Shown piece after piece: positions 1-7,284 of a stretch of DNA of 22,788 nt (the first letter of the stretch is position 1; each line of letters begins with the position of its first letter). The position numbers were made by a program, and so were the translations under genes. The DNA comes from a virus, in IMG/VR virus record IMGVR_UViG_3300027759_000451, positions 1-22,788 of that record, one strand, 5' to 3'. Under the pieces are notes generated by a model, which was not told the DNA's origin, searched no databases, and was given only the letters and a program-made list of their open reading frames with translations.

Positions 1-334
1 TAAAGATGACTCGATCCATATCGATACCAAAGGACGTAAAGTATCCTTCAGGCGTGCCGAACTCTGAGTCATAGAATAAAAGAACACTATCAGGATACTG
101 CTTCATATATGCAGACGCCATAAGGAGAGAAAAGGCGCTCTTGAAATGCTTTGACGGACCTGCCAATACAGTAAGTCCTGGTGTCAAACCACCATCAACT
201 TTACCTGATAGTGCTACGTTCACCATTGGAACGCTAGTAGGAATCATATCCTTGTGACCATAGATCTTACTGTCTGCAAGAATAGATGTTTCTTTGATTG
301 TAGAATTTTTAATAAGACGTGCAACGAGTGACAT
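1..334 (-). CDS. uvsX: UvsX RecA-like recombinase (N-terminal part, cut by window edge)
   Basis: This is the N-terminal 111 residues of the T4-type strand-exchange recombinase, which forms filaments on single-stranded DNA for recombination-dependent replication and repair. I translated the reverse strand from an ATG at 334. The start MSLVARLIKNST, the segment PMVNVALSG, a Walker A variant GPSKHFKS (T4 has GPSKSFKS) and LLFYDSEFG closely match T4 UvsX. The rest, including Walker B, lies beyond position 1. A good ribosome site (AAGGAAACAAT) precedes the ATG. A possible sigma70-like promoter lies in the end of the upstream methyltransferase gene. T4-like phages usually keep uvsX close to gene 43; here three cargo genes separate them. 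Confidence 0.93.
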   Translation of the reverse strand, partial: MSLVARLIKNSTIKETSILADSKIYGHKDMIPTSVPMVNVALSGKVDGGLTPGLTVLAGPSKHFKSAFSLLMASAYMKQYPDSVLLFYDSEFGTPEGYFTSFGIDMDRVIF

Positions 335-350
335 ATTGTTTCCTTAACAT

Positions 351-977
351 TTACTTTTCAAGCACCCAATTTAACTTATTGTAGTGTATTTCTATATCTT
401 TGTCAATACTAAATTTATTGACAATAGGAGTCATTTTGTAGTTAGGTTTATTTAAATGATAACCGCCGCCAACAAGAAAACCCGTTTTATTCAGTATATC
501 CCAAAAGAAATCAAACATATTATGTATTACATTTTTATGATGTTCTTGCGTATTTGCTATGATGTTGTAGTAAATCAAATCATACGTTTCTGTAATTTTA
601 ATTTTAGAAGCATCTATATCAAATAAATTACATTCTATGAGATTAAAATCAACATTAAACAAGTCGCAGTTTTTTAAGAAATTATCTTTTGTATTGTCAA
701 TATGATTGTTTCTATAAAATTTGTTGTTGCGGTGTATAAATGGTTCCGACCAGTTATCTATCAAATCTATTTGACTATCAGGAAGAAACAATTTAAAACA
801 TAATGCCTCAAATCCTTGTCCGCTTCCTGCTATTAATATTTTACTATTAGGTTTCATAAATTTAGACAAATTAAAAAACAACAAAGCATCATCCCAAGTT
901 CTAAATGATGCTACTGTGTTATAGTAATTTTCTAATTCTTGTATATATTTCTTATCTATTTCTTTATAGAAAAACAT
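351..977 (-). CDS. Class I SAM-dependent methyltransferase-like protein
   Basis: This is a 208-residue protein with a Rossmann-type SAM-binding motif I, ILIAGSGQGFEA, near residues 47-58. It is followed about 20 residues later by an acidic strand end (IDLIDNW) that would bind the SAM ribose, and by a motif IV-like YDLIYYNII near residues 132-140. The fold is therefore probably a class I methyltransferase; the substrate cannot be read. Its ATG overlaps the stop of the upstream small gene by one base (TAATG), which implies translational coupling. The coding sequence is strongly AT-rich (Asn, Lys and Ile abundant), more so than gp43, like the neighbouring radical SAM gene. The three genes between gp43 and uvsX look like one cargo block, perhaps modifying a common target. 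Confidence 0.65.
   Translation of the reverse strand: MFFYKEIDKKYIQELENYYNTVASFRTWDDALLFFNLSKFMKPNSKILIAGSGQGFEALCFKLFLPDSQIDLIDNWSEPFIHRNNKFYRNNHIDNTKDNFLKNCDLFNVDFNLIECNLFDIDASKIKITETYDLIYYNIIANTQEHHKNVIHNMFDFFWDILNKTGFLVGGGYHLNKPNYKMTPIVNKFSIDKDIEIHYNKLNWVLEK
378..406 (-). promoter_or_regulatory. Putative sigma70-like promoter for uvsX
   Basis: Read on the minus strand, TTGACA is followed after 17 nt by TACAAT, about 40 nt upstream of the uvsX ATG and inside the 3' end of the methyltransferase gene. The -35 overlaps one arm of a 9-bp inverted repeat (TTGTCAATA at 400-408 and TATTGACAA at 416-424). The fit is good, but the element lies in AT-rich coding DNA and could be chance. Confidence 0.45.
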
Positions 978-1207
978 TACGAATTTAACTTATCATATAG
1001 TCTTTTGATAAATTTGTCAATATCTTTCTCACGATTAGGCCAAACAATATTTGGCTTGTCAGGATTTTTCTTTAAGTTATTAAGTAAAGGCAACACCATA
1101 TCAACTATATCCTGTGCCTTTGACTGATGCTTTTCAATTGTTGGTTCGAGATCGTCTGAAAATCCAAAGTCCCATTCGTCATCTTTAATGTCTTTAATAT
1201 TAGCCAT
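977..1207 (-). CDS. Small acidic conserved protein of marine T4-like phages
   Basis: This 76-residue protein has no enzymatic motif. It has an acidic aromatic N-terminus (EWDFGF near residue 11), a helical middle (IVDMVLPLLNNLKKNPDKP) and an end with IVWPNREKDIDKFIKRL. From memory, small proteins with the DFGF, PLLNNLKKNP and WPNR pattern recur near uvsX and gene 43 in marine T4-like phages, so it is probably a conserved core-accessory gene of unknown role. It overlaps the stop of the radical SAM gene by 8 nt and the start of the methyltransferase by 1 nt. A TTGACA-17-TATGAT pattern (992-1020, minus strand) lies inside its 3' end and could start a shorter transcript for the methyltransferase. 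Confidence 0.7.
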   Translation of the reverse strand: MANIKDIKDDEWDFGFSDDLEPTIEKHQSKAQDIVDMVLPLLNNLKKNPDKPNIVWPNREKDIDKFIKRLYDKLNS

Positions 1208-2234
1208 TGATTCTTTCCTTCTGTGTTAAGAGACAGGTGATACATGAACATGAAGTAACAGGACATACTGTTGGCTCATCATGCAATTTAAAAGTTCCTT
1301 CATATATATTGCCTAGAACTGCTTCTTTGTTTTTTACATCAAAACATCTTTGAATATTTCCATTATGTGATATAGAAAGATGATTATATCCTGCAGAACA
1401 ATTCCATCCACTAAAATCTAAACCATTACCGTAAAACAAACCCATCTCACTATCAATATTTTTTTCTATTCCTTTATCATCAAATAGAGATATTTTTATC
1501 AATTCAGCATCAGAAATATATTTAGATGATCTTTGTATTTCTTCTAATTGATTAAACATCTTGTTAGTAAATTCTTCATGGATTTTTTTACCAACAAAAA
1601 TTGTTGTGGTATCTTTTTTCTGCGGCGCATTATGCAGGTAAGGTTTCATTTCAAAATATAGACCCTCACTTTCAAATCTATGAAAAAGACCTATACAATA
1701 ATCTATGTCTTGTTCTGTAGGATTCACAACTTTTCTAATTATAATGCCGACACCTTTTTCTTTTAAATATACTGCTTTTTTTATAAAAAGATCTATATCT
1801 GCAAACTCATGGTGAAAACTTGCAACAATAAAACGAGCGTTTGCTCTGTTTGATATCTTTAAAAATTTATCCCACCAAGATAGTGCAGGACTTAGATTTG
1901 TGTTAAGTAATAGATTGTTCTTAATACGAGTATCATCATTACAAAAATTCTTTATAACTTTTGGTAGAAATTTATATGCTGTTGGTTCGCCGCCTGTAAA
2001 TAAGATAGTCAAACTTTCAAATTTTCTTTTGTAGATCTCATCCTTTAAATCATCTATGAATAATGAATAGAAGTTGAAATTTCTAAAAGGATATGTCCCA
2101 GAATGAACTGCTGGCCAGCAATAACTACATGAGTAATTACAGAAATTGCCCAAACTAAAATTGACTAGAAAATTCTTGTTGTCTATCATAATATTGCCAC
2201 CGACCTTGACAATATTTTGTGCTACTTTATTCAT
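1200..2234 (-). CDS. Radical SAM enzyme with C-terminal cysteine-rich domain
   Basis: This protein of 344 residues starts from the ATG at 2234. That ATG forms an ATGA overlap with the gp43 stop; a start 14 codons upstream is open but would run into gp43. The radical SAM CxxxCxxC motif is C32, C36, C39 (NFCNYSCSYCWP). A glycine-rich strand follows (LFTGGEPTAY), a typical SAM-contacting GGEP motif. The C-terminal third has further cysteines (WNCSAG, RCFD, then CPVTSCSCITC), suggesting a SPASM or Twitch-type auxiliary Fe-S domain. Such enzymes usually modify peptides or proteins, but the substrate is not evident. It is co-transcribed with gp43, the small protein and the methyltransferase. Base composition is more AT-rich than gp43. 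Confidence 0.85.
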   Translation of the reverse strand: MNKVAQNIVKVGGNIMIDNKNFLVNFSLGNFCNYSCSYCWPAVHSGTYPFRNFNFYSLFIDDLKDEIYKRKFESLTILFTGGEPTAYKFLPKVIKNFCNDDTRIKNNLLLNTNLSPALSWWDKFLKISNRANARFIVASFHHEFADIDLFIKKAVYLKEKGVGIIIRKVVNPTEQDIDYCIGLFHRFESEGLYFEMKPYLHNAPQKKDTTTIFVGKKIHEEFTNKMFNQLEEIQRSSKYISDAELIKISLFDDKGIEKNIDSEMGLFYGNGLDFSGWNCSAGYNHLSISHNGNIQRCFDVKNKEAVLGNIYEGTFKLHDEPTVCPVTSCSCITCLLTQKERING

Positions 2235-4747
2235 CCAAAGAAACTTTCTAAATTGCTTGTCTTCTCGACTTGCCATCCGATAGCATCGAGAATTGTCTTG
2301 AGTGGTTCGACAAATGATTTTTCATACTGCAAGTCGTAGTCGATATATCTATCCAAACCAAATTGTCTTGGCAAATCGCCTGGACATGCAATCACGTTCT
2401 CCTTCAAAGGATTGGGCATCTTCATATAGCAGAACTTGATCTTGTCACCATTCTTAATTAGAGGATAGCGTGATTCTAGTTTAGAATCCTTGATCAGTTT
2501 GTTGTAGAGCAATGCACCACGGACATGGATCGGCGTTGCTTTGATATATATTTCTGTCTTGCTTTGATACTTCTGCGGATGTTTGACACCTCGTGGGAAA
2601 GCAACTTCCTCGAAAGGCAACTGTCTAAACTCATACTTGAACTTCTCAATGAATGAGATGACTGTGTCCTCGTCCTTTGTCATAATCAGGTTGAGACACT
2701 TCTTAATGTTATCACGGCACGCCTTTGGGGTCGAAGAACGCACTGCCTCGATGCCCGTCATCTTTAACTTTGCTTCTGTATAAGCAACACCTTCATTATT
2801 CCAGACATTGAGGATGTAGCGTTTCTTTGCTGTCCAGATTCCTTTGTCAGCAATTGCTTCACGCTTCATGACCATCTTTTGTTGGAAGGCATTAACATAT
2901 CTGCTAAGAGACTCATAGCAATCAGCAATAAACGGTTCAAACTTATTTTCACAAGCCTTGTCCAAGAACTCGACAATCTCAACAGTCGGTCGTTCTTTAA
3001 TGCCAAGGTGATTGACCAGTTGGTCAAGCGTAATATACATGCTATCCGTATCGCAAGCAATGACATAATCATAGTCCTTCGTCTTAAATAATTTATTGAG
3101 ATATCTGTTCATATCACGTTCCATCCATTTGATGGACAACTGACCAGACAGTGTGATTGATTCTGCTAACTTATCATCAAACCATCTGAACCATTCATTG
3201 GACAATGCACCATAAGCAGAATTCAACTGAATCTTCTTTGCCAACTGCATGTTGTGATGGCGAGCAATGAGTTTGATATTTTCTTCACAAGGATTTGCCT
3301 CTTGCGCTTTCTTTGCCTCGATCATCTTTTCTTTATATACGACTCGGTCGTTATACATCTTGTGCATGAGTTTAGGCAAGAATCCGTCTCGCTCACGCCC
3401 GAACATACAACCAGATCCACAGACAGTCACGTTCTGTTCAAACATATAGTTCTTGATTGCAGAATTGTCTAGGTGACCATTGAGGATCTTCATCACACCT
3501 TCTTCACCAACGATGTCTGGGAGTTGTCCAACATATGTTTCTGGTGAGATGTTATACTGCATGATGAGATGAGGATATAGTGAGTTCAAGTCGAAAGACA
3601 CAACCCAATTATACATGCCAGGTTTTGGTTCCTTGACGAACCCGCCAAGGATAGAATGATCCTTACGAATCTTTGTTGGTTGTGGAACAACTACACGCTG
3701 GTTGATGAGATAGTTATGAATGATAACATCCCACAACTTCACAGAAGTGAAGGCATCTTGATAGTTAACCTTAGCATCATAGGCAATCGCATATACCTGT
3801 TCAATGAACTTCAGTTTATCATCAAGTCGATCAACTAGATCAACGTCTCGGATGTTGTATTCAACAAACTTCTGAAAGTCACGCTTATACAGATCAAACA
3901 AAGAATCATACTCTGAATAATCCATCTTGCGCTCGCCTAGTTCAACAGAACAGATATGGTCGAGGCGATATGATTCCTGGTTCGAGAATGAAAACTTCTT
4001 GTAGAGCGGCATGTAGTCAAGGATTGTAATTCCTACAGGAATATATCCTTTCTGCGTCTGTGTCCCAATCAACACTTCACGTTCTTCGAGCATGTTCCAT
4101 GGCGACAACTTCTTTGCCATCTCAACACCCATGAGGCGCTTGATACGGTTGACGATATACGGAATATCGAAGAACTCAACGTTCCATCCCGTGATAACAT
4201 CTGCATCAATTGAACGCCAGATATCTAAGAACTTTGTGAGGAGAGTAACTTCATCCTTGCATTTTGAATATCTAATGTTAGGATTGCAAGATTCATAGTC
4301 GCCACAACCAAGTGCCCAATACTTGCTGCCAAACTTCATAGTGATTGCTGTAATTTCTTTGTCCGCAGATTCGATTGACGGGAATCCTTCGTCTGCGGCA
4401 ACTTCTATGTCAATATTAAGTTTAGAAATAAGTGATACATCATAGTCAATATCACCGGGATAATAATCATTGATAAAAGGATACAGATGATTAGTGAACC
4501 CGAAGATGTCAAACCCATCAACATCCGTATAACGCTTAACAAAATCCCGAGCGTCAGAAGGGGAAGCAAAATCGATACGATCAACTGGGCGTCCTTGTAG
4601 TGTATGCCATGGCGACTCACCTGTCTTTGAATTCAAGAATAGGTAAGGTTTACATGGAATAGATTGATGGATACGCTTGCCGTTCTCGTAACCACGAAGC
4701 AAGACGTTGTTGAAATGTAGTTGTGCGGATGTATAAAATTTTGTCAT
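2231..4747 (-). CDS. 43: Family B DNA polymerase gp43
   Basis: This is the replicative polymerase with 3'-5' proofreading exonuclease. Exonuclease motifs are NIDIEVA (near residue 117), NVEFFDIPYI (near 194) and YNIRDVD (near 322). Polymerase motifs are SFDLNSLYP (A, near 389), KIQLNSAYG (B, near 520), ACDTDSMY (C, near 569) and a later KKRY; numbers count from the open frame's first codon at 4762. The C-terminus SNLESFFG matches the clamp-binding tail of T4 gp43. I prefer the ATG at 4747 (838 residues) because MTKFYTS aligns with the T4 start MKEFYIS; the codon at 4762 has its AGG directly against it. The length is slightly below T4's about 900, and all catalytic motifs are intact. It is separated from regA by about 15 kb of accessory genes. 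Confidence 0.97.
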   Translation of the reverse strand: MTKFYTSAQLHFNNVLLRGYENGKRIHQSIPCKPYLFLNSKTGESPWHTLQGRPVDRIDFASPSDARDFVKRYTDVDGFDIFGFTNHLYPFINDYYPGDIDYDVSLISKLNIDIEVAADEGFPSIESADKEITAITMKFGSKYWALGCGDYESCNPNIRYSKCKDEVTLLTKFLDIWRSIDADVITGWNVEFFDIPYIVNRIKRLMGVEMAKKLSPWNMLEEREVLIGTQTQKGYIPVGITILDYMPLYKKFSFSNQESYRLDHICSVELGERKMDYSEYDSLFDLYKRDFQKFVEYNIRDVDLVDRLDDKLKFIEQVYAIAYDAKVNYQDAFTSVKLWDVIIHNYLINQRVVVPQPTKIRKDHSILGGFVKEPKPGMYNWVVSFDLNSLYPHLIMQYNISPETYVGQLPDIVGEEGVMKILNGHLDNSAIKNYMFEQNVTVCGSGCMFGRERDGFLPKLMHKMYNDRVVYKEKMIEAKKAQEANPCEENIKLIARHHNMQLAKKIQLNSAYGALSNEWFRWFDDKLAESITLSGQLSIKWMERDMNRYLNKLFKTKDYDYVIACDTDSMYITLDQLVNHLGIKERPTVEIVEFLDKACENKFEPFIADCYESLSRYVNAFQQKMVMKREAIADKGIWTAKKRYILNVWNNEGVAYTEAKLKMTGIEAVRSSTPKACRDNIKKCLNLIMTKDEDTVISFIEKFKYEFRQLPFEEVAFPRGVKHPQKYQSKTEIYIKATPIHVRGALLYNKLIKDSKLESRYPLIKNGDKIKFCYMKMPNPLKENVIACPGDLPRQFGLDRYIDYDLQYEKSFVEPLKTILDAIGWQVEKTSNLESFFG

Positions 4748-4784
4748 GTTGTATACTAACATCCTTTGTATAATAAATCAACTT

Positions 4785-4811
4785 AAAAATAATGGGGGGA
4801 TTGCTCCCCCC
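4785..4811 (-). terminator. Rho-independent terminator after the hsp20-DUF1127 transcript
   Basis: On the minus strand GGGGGGA, a four-base loop GCAA and TCCCCCC form a 7-bp GC-rich stem, followed by ATTATTTTT. It lies 26 nt beyond the DUF1127 stop and before gp43. It should end the hsp20-DUF1127 message and insulate gp43. The remaining 36 nt up to the gp43 start hold only a weak promoter-like TTGATT-17-TAGTAT. Confidence 0.85.
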
Positions 4812-4837
4812 AGGTATCTTAGTAGTATTCGTTCACT

Positions 4838-5008
4838 TTAGATTTTGCTCAGTGAATGTTTACGAGCAATATATTCAATATCACAGCGAGCAATACCTAG
4901 ATCATATAGATCACGGTTTGTCAAATGATTGAGTTCATATACTGTCTTACGATACTCAAAGTATCTCTTCAAGTATCTTTGGACATTTGCTAAGATTGTA
5001 AGCAACAT
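4838..5008 (-). CDS. DUF1127 small protein
   Basis: This is a 56-residue protein. The N-terminal half is a basic amphipathic helix (VQRYLKRYFEYRKTVYEL). The C-terminal half, LNHLTNRDLYDLGIARCDIEYIAR, matches the DUF1127 signature (L..L.dreL.DiGi.R.dI). DUF1127 proteins are very common in Alphaproteobacteria and enterobacteria; characterised members are arginine-rich and have been linked to RNA turnover and to phosphate and carbon metabolism. Its ATG overlaps the Hsp20 stop by one base (TAATG), so the two are translationally coupled. The gene was probably acquired from a host. The precise role in the phage is unknown. Confidence 0.85.
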   Translation of the reverse strand: MLLTILANVQRYLKRYFEYRKTVYELNHLTNRDLYDLGIARCDIEYIARKHSLSKI

Positions 5009-5520
5009 TATTCTTTTCCTTCTGCTAGAAATTCTTTTTTTGCAGGAGGAGATGTTTCTGACTGTGGATCATTTATCACAATCTTCTTTGGTTTCTTATG
5101 CTCTGGAATAATATTTTCCAACCAAACCTTAAGCATGCCATTCATTAGTTCAGCATTCTTAATCTCGATTGAGTCAGCAATATTAAAGTGACGAGTAAAA
5201 GAACGGTCAGCAATACCCTTGTAAAGATAAGCGCCACTTGCATCATCTGTTGATGTTGTTTCACCAGCGATTGTCAAAGTGCCATTAGCAATTTCAATAT
5301 TCAAGTTTTGCTTACCAAAACCTGCAACTGCCATTTCGATAACATACTTGTTATCATCTACTTTAGCAATATTGTAGGGCGGGTAGTTCGGGATTGCTTT
5401 GGCAAGTGCAGTATGTGCGTCTGCCATACGCTTAATCATGCCATCATATCCAACAAAGTATTTGTCGAATTTAGTCATATCTCCGAAAAGATGATTGTGA
5501 TCAATTTTAAAAGTAGTCAT
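5008..5520 (-). CDS. Hsp20/IbpA small heat-shock protein
   Basis: This 170-residue cytoplasmic holdase is of the alpha-crystallin type. The N-terminus (HLFGDMTKFDKYFVGYDGM) and NYPPYNIAKVDDNKYVIEMAVAGFGKQNL match bacterial IbpA. The beta-sandwich core continues to about residue 140 (LTIAGET, YLYKGIADRSFTRHF, MLKVWLENIIPE), with a basic KPKKIVI near the end in the position of the IxI region. Length is near normal for the family. A strong AGGAGG lies 7 nt before the ATG. Hsp20 genes occur in many marine T4-like phages and are thought to protect proteins during infection. The message is probably started by the 5596-5624 promoter, carries a leader hairpin, and continues into the DUF1127 gene. Confidence 0.93.
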   Translation of the reverse strand: MTTFKIDHNHLFGDMTKFDKYFVGYDGMIKRMADAHTALAKAIPNYPPYNIAKVDDNKYVIEMAVAGFGKQNLNIEIANGTLTIAGETTSTDDASGAYLYKGIADRSFTRHFNIADSIEIKNAELMNGMLKVWLENIIPEHKKPKKIVINDPQSETSPPAKKEFLAEGKE

Positions 5521-5558
5521 ATAGACCTCCTATTAAGCAAGGTTGATTTAGGATTAGT

Positions 5559-5566
5559 TATAAATA
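5559..5566 (+). promoter_or_regulatory. T4-type late promoter for the holin
   Basis: An exact TATAAATA, the T4 late promoter -10 recognised by the gp55 sigma factor with the clamp as activator, lies about 90 nt upstream of the holin ATG on the same strand. A second near-match, CATAAATA, lies at 5588-5595. Confidence 0.75.
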
Positions 5567-5590
5567 TGTAGTCCCAAAAGGCAACTACAT
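5566..5590. repeat. 7-bp inverted repeat between the divergent hsp20 and holin genes
   Basis: ATGTAGT (5566-5572) and ACTACAT (5584-5590) are perfect inverted arms around an 11-nt centre. The repeat sits between two late-promoter-like motifs on the plus strand. In the minus-strand hsp20 message it would form a leader hairpin about 40 nt before the ribosome site. No T-run follows on either side, so it is not a normal terminator. It could be an operator or an RNA element. Confidence 0.5.
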
Positions 5591-5595
5591 AAATA

Positions 5596-5624
5596 TATAT
5601 ATGATATTTTCCTTTATTATGCAA
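5596..5624 (-). promoter_or_regulatory. Putative sigma70-like promoter for hsp20
   Basis: On the minus strand GG-TTGCAT, a 17-nt spacer and TATATA precede hsp20 by about 75 nt. The -35 matches TTGACA at four of six bases. The preceding GG is shared with the stronger accessory promoters in this window. Confidence 0.5.
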
Positions 5625-5656
5625 CCAAAAACGTATAGCTGATAGAGAAAAATAAC

Positions 5657-6109
5657 ATGGCTGAAGATACTAACTCAGAACACTGGTTAACATCAAAATG
5701 GCGTCCAGCAATGGGCTGGATGTATATGGTTGTCTGCACGATGGATATGGTTGTCTTTCCAATCATATGGTCGATTGCTCAGGTGATCACCAAGCAACCA
5801 ATCACTCAGTGGGACCCATTAACTCTAAGAGGTGCAGGTCTGTTCCATATGGCAATGGGTGCTGTTTTAGGGATTGCTGCATTTGGTAGAACTCAAGAGA
5901 AAGTTGCTGGGGCGTCTGTTGTGACAGTTCCACCACCTTCAAGTCCTTCAACTCCTGACGTAAGTCCTCAACCTGTTTCTGTAGCAACATCAATTGCTTC
6001 TGTGTCCACTGAAGTTCAACCTGTAGTTTCTTCAACTCCTGATCCAACAGAACCTCCTCTAGTGTCATCTAAGATGGCAGAACGCATGGCACGCTTTAAG
6101 AAATCATAA
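5657..6109 (+). CDS. Holin of the GTA-type 3TM family with a Pro/Ser-rich tail
   Basis: This is a 150-residue membrane protein. SKWRPAMGWMYMVVCTMDMVVFPIIW (from about residue 13), followed by a loop with an amphipathic stretch and a second hydrophobic segment ending GAVLGIAAFGRTQEKVAG (to about residue 86), is the pattern of 3TM holins first named from gene transfer agents: WRP..GW near the N-terminus and a G.RT.EK.KG-like end. The remaining 65 residues are Pro/Ser/Thr-rich and end in a basic helix. Holins permeabilise the inner membrane at lysis. An exact late promoter upstream fits late expression. Its stop overlaps the convergent glycosyltransferase stop by 6 bp. No endolysin is next to it. 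Confidence 0.75.
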   Translation: MAEDTNSEHWLTSKWRPAMGWMYMVVCTMDMVVFPIIWSIAQVITKQPITQWDPLTLRGAGLFHMAMGAVLGIAAFGRTQEKVAGASVVTVPPPSSPSTPDVSPQPVSVATSIASVSTEVQPVVSSTPDPTEPPLVSSKMAERMARFKKS

Positions 6110-7117
6110 TGATTTGTGATTTTTAAGATTACTATTTGAGTCAACAAGATTTGCGGCAAACATCCTTGCCGCAAATTCCCATGAATATTTTGTTGCATGA
6201 TCTACACAATCTTGTCTGTTCAACCTCATTGCTTTTGATACAGCATTTCCTAAATTTTCATCCATCACACCTGTCTTGTGTGTTAAGATATCCTTTGGTC
6301 CTGTCACATTATAAGCAGCAACAGGTGTGCCGCAAGCAAGTGCTTCAATGATGACTAATCCGAAAGTATCTGCTTTGCTAGGAAAAACGAAGACATCTGC
6401 ATCTTTATAATACTGTGCAAGCTCTTTACCTTTTTTATATCCAACAAATTCTACTTTCTTATAAAGATCTTTTAGACGTTCTAGATCAGGCCCATCACCA
6501 ACAACAACTTTCTTAAACTGTGTTGAGTTGACATTAATTCTTAAGAAATCTTCAATACTCTTTTCCTTAGATACACGACCCACATAAAGCATCGTCTTTA
6601 TAAATTTACTGTGATCTAATGATGGCGTAAACTGCTCAAGATCAACACCTCGTGTCCACTTAACAAGATTCTTGAATCCACGTTCTGCTAATTCTTTTTC
6701 TAAAGATTCTGTTGCAACCATCACACCAGAACTTGCAGAATGAAACCATTTAAAATACCAGTATGTCATCCATGTAGGTATCTTGAAATAAGCATGAAGG
6801 AATTCAGGAAATTTTGTGTGGTAAGATGTTGTGAACTTCTTGTTGTTCTTGAGGCACCATTTACGAGTTGCAAGCCCGATAGGACCTTCAGTCGCAATAT
6901 GGATATAATCAGGATTATATAGACTCACATTCAATTCTAATTTCTGTTGATTGATATAAGCAAGTTTGATCTCTGAATAGAATGGCATATCAATACACGG
7001 AAAATCATTAGGTGTGATAAACATCACATCTGGGATGTATTCTTTTATCTTCTTTAGTGTAGTGACAACCCCATTGACTTGAGGTTCCCAGGCATCAGTT
7101 GCTATTAATATTCTCAT
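6104..7117 (-). CDS. Glycosyltransferase family 4, Agt/MgtA-like glycolipid synthase
   Basis: This 337-residue GT-B glycosyltransferase starts MRILIATDAWEPQVNGVVTT, the opening of bacterial enzymes that transfer a sugar to diacylglycerol. IHIATEGPIGLATR (73-86), FTTSYHTKFPE (95-105), YVGRVSKEKSIE (178-189), VVGDGP (205-210) and FPSKADTFGLVIIEALACGTP (245-265) cover acceptor and nucleotide-sugar sites; D250 stands where many GT4 enzymes have Glu, as in this subfamily. The family includes Agt, which makes glucosyl- or glucuronosyl-diacylglycerol in phosphate-starved Alphaproteobacteria. The ATG overlaps the stop of the 56-residue gene (ATGA), two genes after a PlcP-like phospholipase, the same pairing seen in bacteria. 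Sugar donor and product are not determined. The 3' end carries a strong hairpin. No phage DNA-glucosylation context is visible. Confidence 0.85.
   Translation of the reverse strand: MRILIATDAWEPQVNGVVTTLKKIKEYIPDVMFITPNDFPCIDMPFYSEIKLAYINQQKLELNVSLYNPDYIHIATEGPIGLATRKWCLKNNKKFTTSYHTKFPEFLHAYFKIPTWMTYWYFKWFHSASSGVMVATESLEKELAERGFKNLVKWTRGVDLEQFTPSLDHSKFIKTMLYVGRVSKEKSIEDFLRINVNSTQFKKVVVGDGPDLERLKDLYKKVEFVGYKKGKELAQYYKDADVFVFPSKADTFGLVIIEALACGTPVAAYNVTGPKDILTHKTGVMDENLGNAVSKAMRLNRQDCVDHATKYSWEFAARMFAANLVDSNSNLKNHKSL
6150..6177. repeat. 11-bp perfect stem inside the glycosyltransferase 3' end
   Basis: ATTTGCGGCAA (6150-6160) and TTGCCGCAAAT (6167-6177) are perfect inverted arms with a 6-nt loop. 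It lies 41 nt past the holin stop on the plus strand and within the last codons (AARMFAANL) of the glycosyltransferase on the minus strand. There is no T-run on either side. It may act as a 3' RNA-stabilising hairpin or weak terminator for the holin message. Confidence 0.55.
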
Positions 7118-7284
7118 GTTTTTTTACATTCAGAAATGACTTTGAAACTGTCAAATTTTAATTTATATTCTAGTGATTGTCTTGCCTTGAGACATTGCTG
7201 TTCTGTCTCAAATCTAATCGAGACACGACCAGGAACGTCGCTTGGATTATTAATGTTAACCGCTAGTATCAATAGTATCCACAT
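7114..7284 (-). CDS. 56-residue exported or membrane-anchored peptide between plcP-like and agt-like genes
   Basis: A short hydrophobic N-terminus (MWILLILAV) is followed by a polar domain with two cysteines (PGRVSIRFETEQQCLKAR near residue 19 and VISECKK at the end), spaced about 22 residues apart and probably able to form a disulfide in the periplasm. The gene overlaps the end of the phospholipase-like gene by 29 nt and the glycosyltransferase start by an ATGA junction, so it belongs to the same operon. Small phage proteins with a hydrophobic start and this F.T.EQC.KAR...C pattern occur in other T4-like marine phages from memory; no function is known. The ATG at 7284 is chosen because the frame is closed further upstream; its ribosome site (GGGA) is distant and weak. 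Confidence 0.65.
   Translation of the reverse strand: MWILLILAVNINNPSDVPGRVSIRFETEQQCLKARQSLEYKLKFDSFKVISECKKT

Noticed and set aside
5802-6068. Minus-strand frame opposite the holin tail
   Set aside because: It is a Gln/Leu-rich shadow of the Pro/Ser/Thr-rich coding strand, with no ribosome site.
7118-7160. Promoter (TTGACA) directly before the agt-like gene
   Set aside because: TTGACA is present on the minus strand near 7150, but no acceptable -10 follows at 16-18 nt.
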